A stretch of DNA of 15,195 bases from an uncultured Gemmatimonadota bacterium (GCA_946887295.1 CAMPKP010000076.1:1-15195), one strand, 5' to 3'; counted from the stretch's first letter, positions 1-7,728 are shown. Program-made: numbers and translations. The notes: a model not told the origin generated them from the letters alone.

Positions 1-60
1 GGGTGAGGAAGTTCGCGTGGCCGCCAGGGTGAGGAAGTTCGCGTGGCCGCCGGGGTGAGG
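1..60. repeat. 26-bp tandem repeat, 2.3 copies
   Basis: Two adjacent copies of a 26-base unit (1-26 and 27-52) begin GGGTGAGGAAGTTCGCGTGG and differ only at the last base (A against G). A third copy starts at 53 and diverges after eight bases. There is no spacer between copies, so this is a tandem repeat and not a CRISPR array. The period is not a multiple of three and no gene covers it. The array begins at the window edge, so more copies may lie upstream. Confidence 0.9.
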
Positions 61-98
61 TGGACTGGGGGCGGCGAAAGTGCCGTCATCGGGAAACT

Positions 99-174
99 GT
101 CTTGTCATCCTGAGCGAAGCGAAGGAGGCCATGCGCGGTCATGGCCTCCTTCGCTTCGCTCAGGATGACAAGAC
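99..174. repeat. Long perfect inverted repeat (35-bp arms), dispersed-repeat type
   Basis: Arms 99-133 and 140-174 are exact reverse complements, leaving a 6-base loop at 134-139. The left arm contains TGTCATCCTGAGCGAAGCG, a motif I recognise from dispersed intergenic repeats in several deep-branching bacterial phyla. Translating it gives the familiar spurious CHPERSEG peptide. No T-run follows the right arm, so it is not a standard intrinsic terminator, though such a strong hairpin could block readthrough or protect RNA 3' ends. It sits upstream of the rpsU promoter region. It may be a non-autonomous mobile or REP-like element; no transposase is nearby. Confidence 0.85.
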
Positions 175-210
175 GACCGGGCGCGCAACCGCGCCCCCTT
201 CCGCCCCGCC

Positions 211-253
211 TTGCCTCCACCTCCTACCGACTCTAAATTCCTACAGCTATAAC
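211..253 (+). promoter_or_regulatory. Probable promoter region of the rpsU operon
   Basis: An AT-rich pocket (about 232-260) in otherwise very GC-rich DNA lies just before rpsU. Two sigma70-like readings fit. One is TTGCCT (211-216), a 17-base spacer and TAAATT (234-239). The other is a better -10, TATAAC (248-253), with only a weak -35. I cannot decide between them. The stretch 175-230 between the hairpin and this pocket is pyrimidine-rich, and I see nothing else in it. Confidence 0.45.
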
Positions 254-291
254 ATTTACGCCCATCCGGGCCGAGAGGGGTGATACACTGC

Positions 292-489
292 ATGCCGGAA
301 GTCATCATCCACGATGACGAGAGCTTCGAGCGGGCGCTCAAGCGCTTCAAGAAGAAGTGCGAGAAGGCCGGAATCCTGTCTGACCTTCGCAAGCACCGCC
401 ACTTCGAGAAGCCGAGCGAGAAGCGGAAGCGGAAGATGAATGCCGCGGTCCGCAAGAACCGCCGAGGCCCGCGTGTCCCCCGCGCCTAG
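292..489 (+). CDS. rpsU: 30S ribosomal protein S21
   Basis: A 65-residue basic protein of the S21 family. S21 binds the small subunit near the 16S rRNA 3' end and helps translation initiation. It opens [19 protein letters not shown], carries the family pattern [17 protein letters not shown] in residues 11-29 and [10 protein letters not shown] near 39-48, and ends in an Arg/Lys-rich tail, as expected. Length is normal for the family. I chose ATG 292 because it matches the usual N-terminus and has a purine-rich site (GAGAGGGGTG, about 273-282) roughly 10 bases upstream. An in-frame GTG at 280 would add four residues and overlap that site. It is the first gene of the collinear run, directly downstream of the promoter region and one base before yqeY. 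Confidence 0.96.
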   Translation: MPEVIIHDDESFERALKRFKKKCEKAGILSDLRKHRHFEKPSEKRKRKMNAAVRKNRRGPRVPRA

Positions 490-490
490 C

Positions 491-922
491 GTGTCCGATG
501 CCCTGCGGGCGGCCATGAACGCCGCTCGCAAGGCCCAGGACAAGGATCGCACCCTCGTGTTGGGCACCATCCTCGCCAACCTGAAGAACCGTGAGATCGA
601 TCTCCGCCGCCCGGCGACGGACGACGAGGTCGTCGAGGTGCTCCGCAAGGGGATCAAGATGCGACGCGAGGCGATCGAGCAGTACACCGCGGCCGGCCGC
701 ACCGACCTCGCCGCCACCGAGCAGTCCCAGATCGCGGTGCTGGAGGAGTTCCTTCCGCCCGCCGTGGACCCCGAGGAGATTCGTGCCGCCGTGCGTGAGG
801 TGATCGCCGGCGGCGCGAAGGACCTGGGCAAGGTGATGGGCCAGATCATCCCGAAATACAAGGGCCGGGCCGACGGCAAGCTGATCAACCAGATCGTGCG
901 CGAGGAGCTTCAGGCGGGGTGA
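491..922 (+). CDS. yqeY: GatB/YqeY domain protein (YqeY)
   Basis: A 143-residue YqeY-family protein. The family resembles the tRNA-binding tail domain of the GatB amidotransferase subunit; its cellular role is not settled. Visible family signatures are a helical start (SDALRAAMNAARKAQDKDR), the LANLKNREIDLRR segment, KMRREAIEQYTAAGRTDLA, the ILEEFLP-like VLEEFLPP, and a C-terminal GKVMGQIIPKYKGRADGKLIN. GTG 491, one base after the rpsU stop, gives the usual family length of about 148. An upstream ATG at 440 would add 17 Arg/Ala-rich residues and overlap rpsU by 50 bases, which I consider less likely, although a GGAAG lies before it. rpsU-yqeY adjacency is also known in Firmicutes. The stop overlaps the mutS2 start. 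Confidence 0.93.
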   Translation: MSDALRAAMNAARKAQDKDRTLVLGTILANLKNREIDLRRPATDDEVVEVLRKGIKMRREAIEQYTAAGRTDLAATEQSQIAVLEEFLPPAVDPEEIRAAVREVIAGGAKDLGKVMGQIIPKYKGRADGKLINQIVREELQAG

Positions 923-3399
923 TGGGCGTAGTGGAGCGTCTCTCTTCCGACGGGGTGCCGACCGACACACAGGCCGGCACCCCGTCGCCTTTGCCCGCCG
1001 AGCGGTCGGCCGACGGCCTCGAGACGATCGAGCTCGGGCCGGTGCTCGACGTCGTCGCGGGGTTCGCCGCGGGGCCGCTCGGCGCCGCGCGGGTGCGCGC
1101 GCGCCAGCCGACGCTGGAGCTCGACTGGATCCGCCTCGAGCTCGCCCGGGTCGGCGAGGTGGCGGGCATCTACCGGCGGGGCGATGCGCTGCTGGTCGAG
1201 CCGGTCCCCGACGTGTCCCGCGCACTGGCGCGCCTCCGGATCGAGGGCAGCGTGCTGGAAGGGGTGGATCTCGTCGCCATCCTGCGCGTCCTCGGTGCCG
1301 CGCGCCGGATCCACGCCGATCTGAGACGGGTGCAGGAGACGGCGCCGCTCGCGGCGGCCCTGGCGCGCCCGCTCACCGACAGGCGCATCGAGCGCCGCCT
1401 GGAGCAGTCGCTCGATGCCGACGGGAGCCTCCTCGACACCGCGAGTCCCGACCTCGCCGCCGCCCGGCGCGAGGTGCACCAGGCGAGACACCGGCTGCTC
1501 CGCCGGCTCGATGCACTGCTTCGGGGCCTCGACTCCGCCGTGGCCGGCGCCGACGCCTCCGTCACCGTGCGGGGCGGACGGTACGTCATCCCCGTGCGGC
1601 GCGACTCGCGCAGCCGGCCCGCCGGCATCGTGCACGACGAGTCGGGAAGCGCGGGCACCCTCTTCGTCGAGCCGACCGAGGCGATCGAGCTGGGAAACGC
1701 GCTCCGCGAGGCGGAGATCGAGGAGGAGCGCGAGACGCTGCGGGTGCTCCGGGAGCTGACCGGAATGCTCCGGCCCGAGCTGCCGGCGCTCCGGGACGCG
1801 GTCGAGATGTGCATCGCGGTGGACGACCTGGTCGCCCGCGCGCGATATGCCGTGGAGGTCGAGGGCGAAGTCCCCGAGATGACACCGGCGCCGGCCGGCC
1901 TGCGTGTCGTCAACGGCAGGCACCCGCTGCTTCTCGCCGGATCCGAGCCGGTGGTCCCGTTCGACCTCCATATGGACCTGGACGAGCGGACCCTGCTGAT
2001 CAGCGGACCCAACACCGGCGGGAAGACCGTCCTCCTCAAGGCAGTGGGTCTGGCGTCGGCGCTGGCGCAGAGCGGCATCGTGCCGCCGGTGGGCGCCGGC
2101 ACGAGGCTCCCCGCGTTCGGCGGATATTTCGCCGACATCGGCGACCGCCAGTCCATCTCGGCCAGTCTCTCCACTTTCAGCGCCCACGTCGCGATGCTCC
2201 GGCGGGTGCTGGCCGAGGCGGACGCAGGCGCTCTGGTGCTCCTCGATGAGGTGGGGAGCGGCACCGATCCGGCGGAAGGAGCGGCGCTGGCCGCGGCGAT
2301 CCTCGCTTCGCTCACGGCGCGGGGCACCCTGACTCTGGCCACCACCCACCTGGGTGCACTCAAGGACCTCGCCAGCCACACCCCGGGCGTGGTGAACGCC
2401 TCGCTCCAGTTCGACGCCGCGACGCTCACCCCCACCTACCGCTTCGTGAAGGGCGTTCCCGGGCGCTCCTACGGTCTCGCGATCGCCCGGCGGCTCGGCA
2501 TCGCGAGCGAGGTCCTGGCCGACGCCGAGGCGCGGGTGCCGGATGCCGAGCGGAATCTCGACGCACTTCTGGCCGCGGTCGAAGAGCGCGGCCAGAAGGC
2601 GCGCGAGACCCAGGCGGCGCTCGAGGCGCGCGAGGCCGACCTCGACTCGCTGGGCGCGCGCCTCGCGCTGCAGGAGGAGAGCCAGCGGGCCCGCGAGGCC
2701 GAGCTCAAGCGGCTGGAGCGCGAAGCCGATCGGGGCGGGCGGCGGCAGGCCAAACAGTATCTGATGGAGGCGAGGCGCCTCGTCGAGGATGCGCTCGGCG
2801 CGGCGCGGGCGGCGGGAGACGAGGCTGCCGCGCGGGAGGCGCGGCGCATGGTGGAGGAAGGGATCCGGGAGCAGGGTGAGCAGCTCGAGGAGGCGGAGCA
2901 GCGGGATCCCTCCGTCGGACAGGCGGCGGATGCCCGGGCGATCGCGGTGAAGAGCCGAGTGCGTCTGCCCAGCGGCGGCACCGGCGAGGTGCTCGAGCTG
3001 CGTGGCGATGGAACCGCCGTGGTCAGCGTAGGCGCGATGAAAGTGGTGCTCGACGCCGCCCTGCTCACGTCGCTCCCCGCCGGCTCCGGCGGCGGCCGCG
3101 AGAAGCGTGGCACGCCCGCCGGCGCTCAGTCGCCGGCGCGGGAGTCCGCGCCGGCCGCCCTCGAGGTGGACCTCCGCGGCCTCACCGGCGACGAGGCCGA
3201 GCAGGCGGCGATCGCCGCCGTGGATGCGGCGGTGCTGGCGGAACAGCCGTTCCTCCGCATCATCCATGGCATGGGCACCGGCGTAGTGCGGGACCGGGTG
3301 CGGCGGGTAGTCTCGGGCGACCGACGGGTGACGCGCTTCGGGTTCGCGCCCCGCAATCAAGGTGGAACCGGCGTCACCATCGTGGAGTTCACGGCATGA
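922..3399 (+). CDS. mutS2: Endonuclease MutS2 (MutS-like ATPase with Smr domain)
   Basis: An 825-residue MutS2. Family members bind branched DNA and suppress homologous recombination, and also act on collided ribosomes in Bacillus. A MutS core domain precedes the ABC-type ATPase: Walker A GPNTGGKT at residues 362-369 and Walker B LVLLDEVGSGTDP with D442-E443. Then come a long charged coiled-coil, a KOW-like segment near 676-710, and a C-terminal Smr nuclease domain with VDLRG (749-753) and HGMGTG (782-787). There is no mismatch-recognition domain I, as expected for MutS2. ATG 922 overlaps the yqeY stop (TGATG), suggesting translational coupling; GTG 919 is an alternative. The first ~34 residues are not conserved-looking and contain a 13-bp hairpin, so a later start (for example TTG 991) cannot be excluded. 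Confidence 0.95.
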   Translation: MGVVERLSSDGVPTDTQAGTPSPLPAERSADGLETIELGPVLDVVAGFAAGPLGAARVRARQPTLELDWIRLELARVGEVAGIYRRGDALLVEPVPDVSRALARLRIEGSVLEGVDLVAILRVLGAARRIHADLRRVQETAPLAAALARPLTDRRIERRLEQSLDADGSLLDTASPDLAAARREVHQARHRLLRRLDALLRGLDSAVAGADASVTVRGGRYVIPVRRDSRSRPAGIVHDESGSAGTLFVEPTEAIELGNALREAEIEEERETLRVLRELTGMLRPELPALRDAVEMCIAVDDLVARARYAVEVEGEVPEMTPAPAGLRVVNGRHPLLLAGSEPVVPFDLHMDLDERTLLISGPNTGGKTVLLKAVGLASALAQSGIVPPVGAGTRLPAFGGYFADIGDRQSISASLSTFSAHVAMLRRVLAEADAGALVLLDEVGSGTDPAEGAALAAAILASLTARGTLTLATTHLGALKDLASHTPGVVNASLQFDAATLTPTYRFVKGVPGRSYGLAIARRLGIASEVLADAEARVPDAERNLDALLAAVEERGQKARETQAALEAREADLDSLGARLALQEESQRAREAELKRLEREADRGGRRQAKQYLMEARRLVEDALGAARAAGDEAAAREARRMVEEGIREQGEQLEEAEQRDPSVGQAADARAIAVKSRVRLPSGGTGEVLELRGDGTAVVSVGAMKVVLDAALLTSLPAGSGGGREKRGTPAGAQSPARESAPAALEVDLRGLTGDEAEQAAIAAVDAAVLAEQPFLRIIHGMGTGVVRDRVRRVVSGDRRVTRFGFAPRNQGGTGVTIVEFTA
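948..987 (+). promoter_or_regulatory. 13-bp perfect hairpin in the mutS2 5' coding end
   Basis: Arms CGACGGGGTGCCG (948-960) and CGGCACCCCGTCG (975-987) are exact reverse complements around a 14-base loop. The structure lies at about codons 9-22 of mutS2, in a stretch without recognisable family similarity. No T-run follows, only CCTTTGCC. It might slow ribosomes, attenuate transcription between yqeY and mutS2, or be a chance product of high GC. The structure is seen directly; any function is inference. Confidence 0.4.
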
Positions 3400-5225
3400 G
3401 CATGATTCCCGACGAGACGGTGGACCAGGTCCGGGAGAGCGCGGACCTGGTGGGCCTCATCGGCGAGGCGGTCGAGCTCAAGCGCACCGGCTCCGACTAC
3501 CGGGGGCCCTGTCCCTTCCATGGCGGCACCCACCGCAACTTCGCGGTGATCCCCAAGAAGAACCGCTACTACTGCTTCGTCTGCCACGAGTCGGGCGACG
3601 TCTTCTCCTGGCTCATGAAGCGGTTCGGCATGGACTACCCGACGGCGGTTCGCGAGGCGGCACGCCGGGTCGGCATCGTCATTCCCGAAGGCCCCGCCCG
3701 CGCCGGGCCCGATCCACGGGAGCCGCTCTTCGAGGCGGTGGCAGTGGCGCAGGACTGGTTCACCCGCCAGCTGATCGAGTCCCCCGAAGGGGCGACAGCG
3801 CGCGAGTACCTGGCCGGGCGCGAGATTTCTCTCGAGATCGCCGGGCAGCACGGCCTCGGCTTCGCCCCGCAGGGCCGGGCGTTCCTCTCGGCGATGCGCG
3901 AGCTGGGGCTCGAGGAAAAGGTGCTTCTCGAGGCGGGGCTCAGCGCCGCGCGGGACGACGGCAAGGTGATCCCCCGCTTCCGCGCGAGGCTGTTGTTCCC
4001 GATCCACGATCTGCGGGGCCGGGTGGCGGGCTTCGGCGGCAGACTGCTCGTGCCCGGCGAGCCGAAGTATCTCAACTCTCCGGAGACGCCGATCTTCCAC
4101 AAGGGGAAACAGCTCTACAACCTGCACCAGGCGAAATCGGCGATCAGGAAGGCGGAGTCGGTCATCCTGGTGGAGGGCTACTTCGACGTGTTCCGTCTCG
4201 TGCTCGCCGGCCTCGAGCACGTGGTGGCACCGCTGGGCACCTCGCTCACGGCCGAGCAGGCCGGGCTGCTCCGCCGTTTCGCGCCTTCGGCCACCCTGCT
4301 CTACGACAGCGACCCCGCCGGTCTCCGAGCCACCTTCCGTGCCGGCGACGAGCTGCTGCGCCACGGGGTCCGGGTGCGGGTCGCGACGATGCCGCCCGGC
4401 GAGGATCCCGACTCGCTGGTGCGGAAGGGCGGCGCGGAGGTGCTGCAGCCGATTCTGGACGACGGCATCGACCTGCTGGAGCGGAAGATCCAGCTCCTGG
4501 AGCTCAAGGGGTGGTTCGAGGGCGTGGAGCACCAGCGCGAGGCTCTCGACCGGCTGCTGCCGACCATCCGCGCGACGGCGGATCCCATCACCCGCGACCT
4601 CTATCTCAACGCCGTCTCCGAGCGCACCGGCGTGAGCCGCGAGGTTCTCCGGGAGCAGGCTGCCGCCCGATCCGCCCCCGCCGCGGCTCCGCCGCCGGCC
4701 GACGCCCCCTCGCCGGCGGGCGCGCGGCCCGCTCGTCCGGCGCGCCGCCGCCGCAGCGAGGACCTCGGCGCCGAGCGAGACCTGCTCCGGGTGCTCATCA
4801 AGGAGCCGGCCTGGCTGGCGCGTGCCGCGGCCGAGGTGCCGGTGGAGTGGTTCGAGACCACCCCGCTGCGCGAGGTCTACGAAGCGCTGCGCCGCAGTCC
4901 CGAAAACGCCGGGTCGGGAATATTCTTGGAGCAGCTGTCGCCCGAGGCCCGGCGGGCCTGGACCTGGCTCGGCGGGTTGGAATCGAAGTACGGGGCGCCG
5001 GACCCTGACCGCACGTATGTCGACGCCTGCCGGGCGCTGGAGGTCAGGCCGTTGCGCCGGCAGCTCGCCGCGCTGGCCCGGAAGAAGCTCGACGCCGAGC
5101 TGACCGGAGAGGAGTACGAGACGCTGGTGCGCGAGCGCCAGCGGCTCACCCGGGAGATATTCTCCCGCTATCCCGAAGAGATGCTCAAGCGCAAACTGAG
5201 ACGGGGGGATGTAGATGCACGCTGA
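3396..5225 (+). CDS. dnaG: DNA primase
   Basis: A 609-residue DnaG that makes RNA primers at the replication fork. The N-terminal CHC2 zinc-binding domain has C39, H42, C60 and C63. The TOPRIM catalytic domain follows, with EGYFDV (E260) and the acidic DSDPAG (D304, D306). A Pro/Ala/Arg-rich linker (about 418-452) leads to a helical C-terminal domain of the helicase-binding type. Two motif variants are worth noting: CPFHGGTHRNF where CPFHxEKTPSF is usual, and DSD where DGD is usual; the metal-binding acidic residues remain. ATG 3396 overlaps the mutS2 stop (ATGA) and has GGAG at 3384-3387, 8 bases upstream; ATG 3402 is the alternative. rpoD does not follow, unlike the classical rpsU-dnaG-rpoD operon. 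Confidence 0.96.
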   Translation: MSMIPDETVDQVRESADLVGLIGEAVELKRTGSDYRGPCPFHGGTHRNFAVIPKKNRYYCFVCHESGDVFSWLMKRFGMDYPTAVREAARRVGIVIPEGPARAGPDPREPLFEAVAVAQDWFTRQLIESPEGATAREYLAGREISLEIAGQHGLGFAPQGRAFLSAMRELGLEEKVLLEAGLSAARDDGKVIPRFRARLLFPIHDLRGRVAGFGGRLLVPGEPKYLNSPETPIFHKGKQLYNLHQAKSAIRKAESVILVEGYFDVFRLVLAGLEHVVAPLGTSLTAEQAGLLRRFAPSATLLYDSDPAGLRATFRAGDELLRHGVRVRVATMPPGEDPDSLVRKGGAEVLQPILDDGIDLLERKIQLLELKGWFEGVEHQREALDRLLPTIRATADPITRDLYLNAVSERTGVSREVLREQAAARSAPAAAPPPADAPSPAGARPARPARRRRSEDLGAERDLLRVLIKEPAWLARAAAEVPVEWFETTPLREVYEALRRSPENAGSGIFLEQLSPEARRAWTWLGGLESKYGAPDPDRTYVDACRALEVRPLRRQLAALARKKLDAELTGEEYETLVRERQRLTREIFSRYPEEMLKRKLRRGDVDAR

Positions 5226-5952
5226 TCTGGTCAAGCTGCTCGACCTGCAGGCGAAGGACGCGGCGGTGGCGGAGGTGGAGCGGCGATTGGATGCGTTGCG
5301 GTCGGAGGCTGGAGTACTGGATCAGGCGCTGGATCGGGCACGGGAAGTCCTGGAGACTGCCCGGCGGGCCGCGGCGGATGCCGCGAGACGCAGGGACGAG
5401 CTGGAGGCGAAGATCGAGGGCTACCGGGTCCTGCAGGACCGCCGGCAGCAGCGGCTGGAGCACGTACGGAATCCGAAGGAGGCCTCCACGCTGATGGCGG
5501 AACTGGATCTGGCGAGGTCGGTGGTGGCCAAGGAAGAGAGCGACTGGGTTCGGAGCGCCGACGCCGTCACCCAGGCCCAGTTCAAGGCGGCGGAGGAGGA
5601 GCGCAACGTGGCGGCGGCGGCCGAGGGTCAGGTCCCGGAGCGGGACCGCCTGGCCGCCCGGCGGACCGAGCTCGAGGCGGAGCTGGAGGCGGCGCAGAGG
5701 GAACGGGAGGAGAGCGCCGCCCGGTTGGACCGGCCGCTCCGGATCCGCTACGAGCGGCTTCGGAAGGCACGCTCCGGCGACGTGATCGTTCCCCTGCTGG
5801 GCGGCTCCTGCGGCTCCTGTCACACCTCGGTTCCCCTCAACAGACGCGGTCAGATCCGGGCCGGCCTCGTGCTCGAAGCCTGCGAGGTCTGCGGCGCGAT
5901 CCTGTACCCGCCTGAGACCGGAGGATCGACCCATGCCGCAGCCCGAGGGTAG
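5215..5952 (+). CDS. C4-type zinc-ribbon coiled-coil protein (CdsZ/FlgZ-like, DUF164)
   Basis: A 245-residue protein. Residues about 10-185 form a highly charged coiled-coil (rich in Glu, Arg and Ala heptads), including the RNPKEASTLMAEL segment typical of the family. The C-terminal zinc ribbon has C199-x2-C202 and C223-x2-C226, within CGSCHTSVPLNRRGQIRAG and CEVCGAILYPP. Known relatives include Chlamydia CT398 and Helicobacter HP0958 (FlgZ), linked to sigma54, flagellar or secretion proteins. None of those partners is visible here, so its role is open. Its place between dnaG and recJ hints at a nucleic-acid-related function. ATG 5215 lies within the end of dnaG (11-base overlap), with a G-run about 6 bases upstream serving as the ribosome site. 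Confidence 0.88.
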   Translation: MHADLVKLLDLQAKDAAVAEVERRLDALRSEAGVLDQALDRAREVLETARRAAADAARRRDELEAKIEGYRVLQDRRQQRLEHVRNPKEASTLMAELDLARSVVAKEESDWVRSADAVTQAQFKAAEEERNVAAAAEGQVPERDRLAARRTELEAELEAAQREREESAARLDRPLRIRYERLRKARSGDVIVPLLGGSCGSCHTSVPLNRRGQIRAGLVLEACEVCGAILYPPETGGSTHAAARG

Positions 5953-5958
5953 ACTATC

Positions 5959-7674
5959 GTGGTGAGCGTCTCCCAGGCCCCGATCTTCCGGTGGGTGGTG
6001 GCACCGCGGCCGGACCAGGCCGCGGTGGAAGCGCTCTCCGAGCGTCTCCACCTCCCCGGCGCGCTCGCCGCGCTGCTGGTGCAGCGGGGGCAGGGAAATG
6101 CCGACGTAGCTCGCAAGTACCTCCGCCCCGCGCTCGACGATCTCTCCGATCCGATGGCGCTCGCCGGGATGGCGGAGGCGGTGGACGCGATCGCCTCCGT
6201 GGTGCGGGCCGGCGGCACCATCATGGTGCATGGCGACTACGATGTGGACGGGCAGTGCGCCACCGCGGTGCTCACCCGCGCCCTCCGGGCGGCGGGTGCC
6301 GACGTCGTGCCGTTCGTGCCGCACCGGCTGCGCGACGGCTACGACTTCGGCCCGGCGGGGCTCGCCGCTGCCCGCGCCGCGGGGGCCTCGCTGGTGGTCA
6401 CCTGCGACTGCGGGATCACCGCGGCCGATACCGTGCGCGCCGCGCGCGCGGCGGGGATCGGCATCGTCGTCACCGATCATCACCTTCCGGCCGACGAGCT
6501 GCCGCCGGCGATCGCGATCGTGGACCCGCAGCGTCCCGACGACACCTCCGGGCTCACCCATCTCTGCGGCACCGGCATCGCCTTCAAGCTGGTGCAGGCG
6601 CTGGTGCCGGTGCTCGGATTGCCCGCCAACCTCCCCTACTATCTGCTCGATCTGGTCGCGCTCGCGACTGTGGCCGACGTGGTGCCGCTGGTCGGCGAGA
6701 ACCGCATCATGGTGAAGCACGGGCTCCGGCTGCTCGCCGAGAGCAATTGGCCCGGCGTGCGGGCGCTGCTCGAGGCCAGCGGGCTCGCGGGCAAGGAGGT
6801 CCGCGCCGGCCACCTCGGCTTCATCCTCGGCCCCCGGCTCAACGCCGCCGGCCGCATCGGCGACGCGGCCGATGGACTTCGCCTGCTTCTCAGCGACGAC
6901 ATGGAGGAAGCCGCCGCGCTGGCCCGGCGGCTCGAGGGTCTGAACGTCGAGCGCCAGGCGCTGGACCAGCGCATGCTCGACGAGGCGCTGGGCCAGGTGG
7001 AGGTCGCCGACGTCGAGCGCGAGTCGGGGTTCGTCCTCGCGGCCGAGGGGTGGCACCCCGGCGTGGTGGGGATCGTCGCGTCCCGGGTGGTGGAGCGCTA
7101 CGGCCGTCCCGCGTTCCTGATCGCGTTCGACGGCGACGTCGGCAAGGGCTCCGGCCGCAGCATCTCGCGCTTCGACCTGCACTCCGCGCTCCTCGCCTGC
7201 GGCGACCTGCTGGAGCGGTACGGCGGCCACCAGATGGCGGCCGGACTCACCATCCGGCGCGAGAACCTCGACGCGTTCCGGGAGCGGTTCGGCGGCATCG
7301 CCCGCGAGTCCCTCGCGCCCGAGGATCTCGGACCCGAGCAGCGGGTGGATCTCGAGGTGGGGCTGCACGAGGTGACCTACGAGCTGGAGCGGCTCTGCCG
7401 CTACCTCGAGCCGTGCGGCACCGGCAACGCGAGCCCGGTCTTCGGGGTGCGCGGTGTCCGGCTCGCCGGCCGCTGTCGGGTCGGGCAGGGCCACCTCAAG
7501 GGCACCCTCGACGACGGCCGCCACCGGCTCCCCGTGATCGGGTTCCAGTGGGCCGACCGGGTGCCCTGGCTCGGCGAAGGCCCGGTGGACGCCGCGTTCC
7601 GGCTCGAGGTGAACGAGTGGAACGGACAGATGAGCCTGCAGGCGAGGCTGTGCGCGATCGGTCCGGCGGCATGA
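5959..7674 (+). CDS. recJ: Single-stranded-DNA-specific exonuclease RecJ
   Basis: A 571-residue RecJ, a 5'-to-3' ssDNA exonuclease used in recombination, mismatch and base-excision repair. DHH-family metal motifs are in order: HGDYDVDG (91-98), DCG (150-152), DHH (173-175), and the VADVV acidic motif (D240). The DHHA1 domain carries GKGSGRSI (396-403) and GGHQMAAG (422-429), followed by a C-terminal OB-fold region with CGTGNASPVFG. Length fits bacterial RecJ. GTG 5959 is 6 bases after the zinc-ribbon gene, with GAGGG at 5945-5949 placed 9 bases upstream; the adjacent GTG 5962 is equally possible. The neighbourhood of dnaG and mutS2 fits a replication/repair role. Confidence 0.96.
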   Translation: MVSVSQAPIFRWVVAPRPDQAAVEALSERLHLPGALAALLVQRGQGNADVARKYLRPALDDLSDPMALAGMAEAVDAIASVVRAGGTIMVHGDYDVDGQCATAVLTRALRAAGADVVPFVPHRLRDGYDFGPAGLAAARAAGASLVVTCDCGITAADTVRAARAAGIGIVVTDHHLPADELPPAIAIVDPQRPDDTSGLTHLCGTGIAFKLVQALVPVLGLPANLPYYLLDLVALATVADVVPLVGENRIMVKHGLRLLAESNWPGVRALLEASGLAGKEVRAGHLGFILGPRLNAAGRIGDAADGLRLLLSDDMEEAAALARRLEGLNVERQALDQRMLDEALGQVEVADVERESGFVLAAEGWHPGVVGIVASRVVERYGRPAFLIAFDGDVGKGSGRSISRFDLHSALLACGDLLERYGGHQMAAGLTIRRENLDAFRERFGGIARESLAPEDLGPEQRVDLEVGLHEVTYELERLCRYLEPCGTGNASPVFGVRGVRLAGRCRVGQGHLKGTLDDGRHRLPVIGFQWADRVPWLGEGPVDAAFRLEVNEWNGQMSLQARLCAIGPAA

Positions 7675-7691
7675 AAGGGCGGACCCACAGG

Positions 7692-7720
7692 GCGGAGCGG
7701 GTCCCTCGCTCCGCGAGGGA
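7692..7720 (+). promoter_or_regulatory. Two mutually exclusive hairpins at the rsmD ribosome-binding site
   Basis: Hairpin A pairs GCGGAGCG (7692-7699) with CGCTCCGC (7707-7714). Hairpin B pairs TCCCTCG (7702-7708) with CGAGGGA (7714-7720). They share bases 7707-7708 and 7714, and B's left arm also occupies A's loop, so both cannot form fully. Hairpin B buries GAGGG (7715-7719), the likely Shine-Dalgarno for rsmD; hairpin A would free most of it. The layout resembles a translational on/off switch, but short GC-rich hairpins also occur by chance in such DNA. Confidence 0.35.
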
Positions 7721-7728
7721 TGAGGTAC

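Noticed and set aside
1..60. CRISPR array
   Set aside because: Repeat units abut directly with no spacers, and no cas genes are visible.
99..174. Intrinsic terminator
   Set aside because: Strong stem but no T-run after either arm, so a standard rho-independent terminator is not supported in either direction.
80..455. Small open frames over the hairpin and rpsU leader (both strands)
   Set aside because: They translate the inverted repeat into CHPERSEG/ILSEAKE-type peptides, a known false-gene signature, and the minus-strand one overlaps rpsU.
910..3360. Minus-strand open frame of about 816 codons opposite mutS2
   Set aside because: Shadow of mutS2. No domain, ribosome site or promoter supports it.
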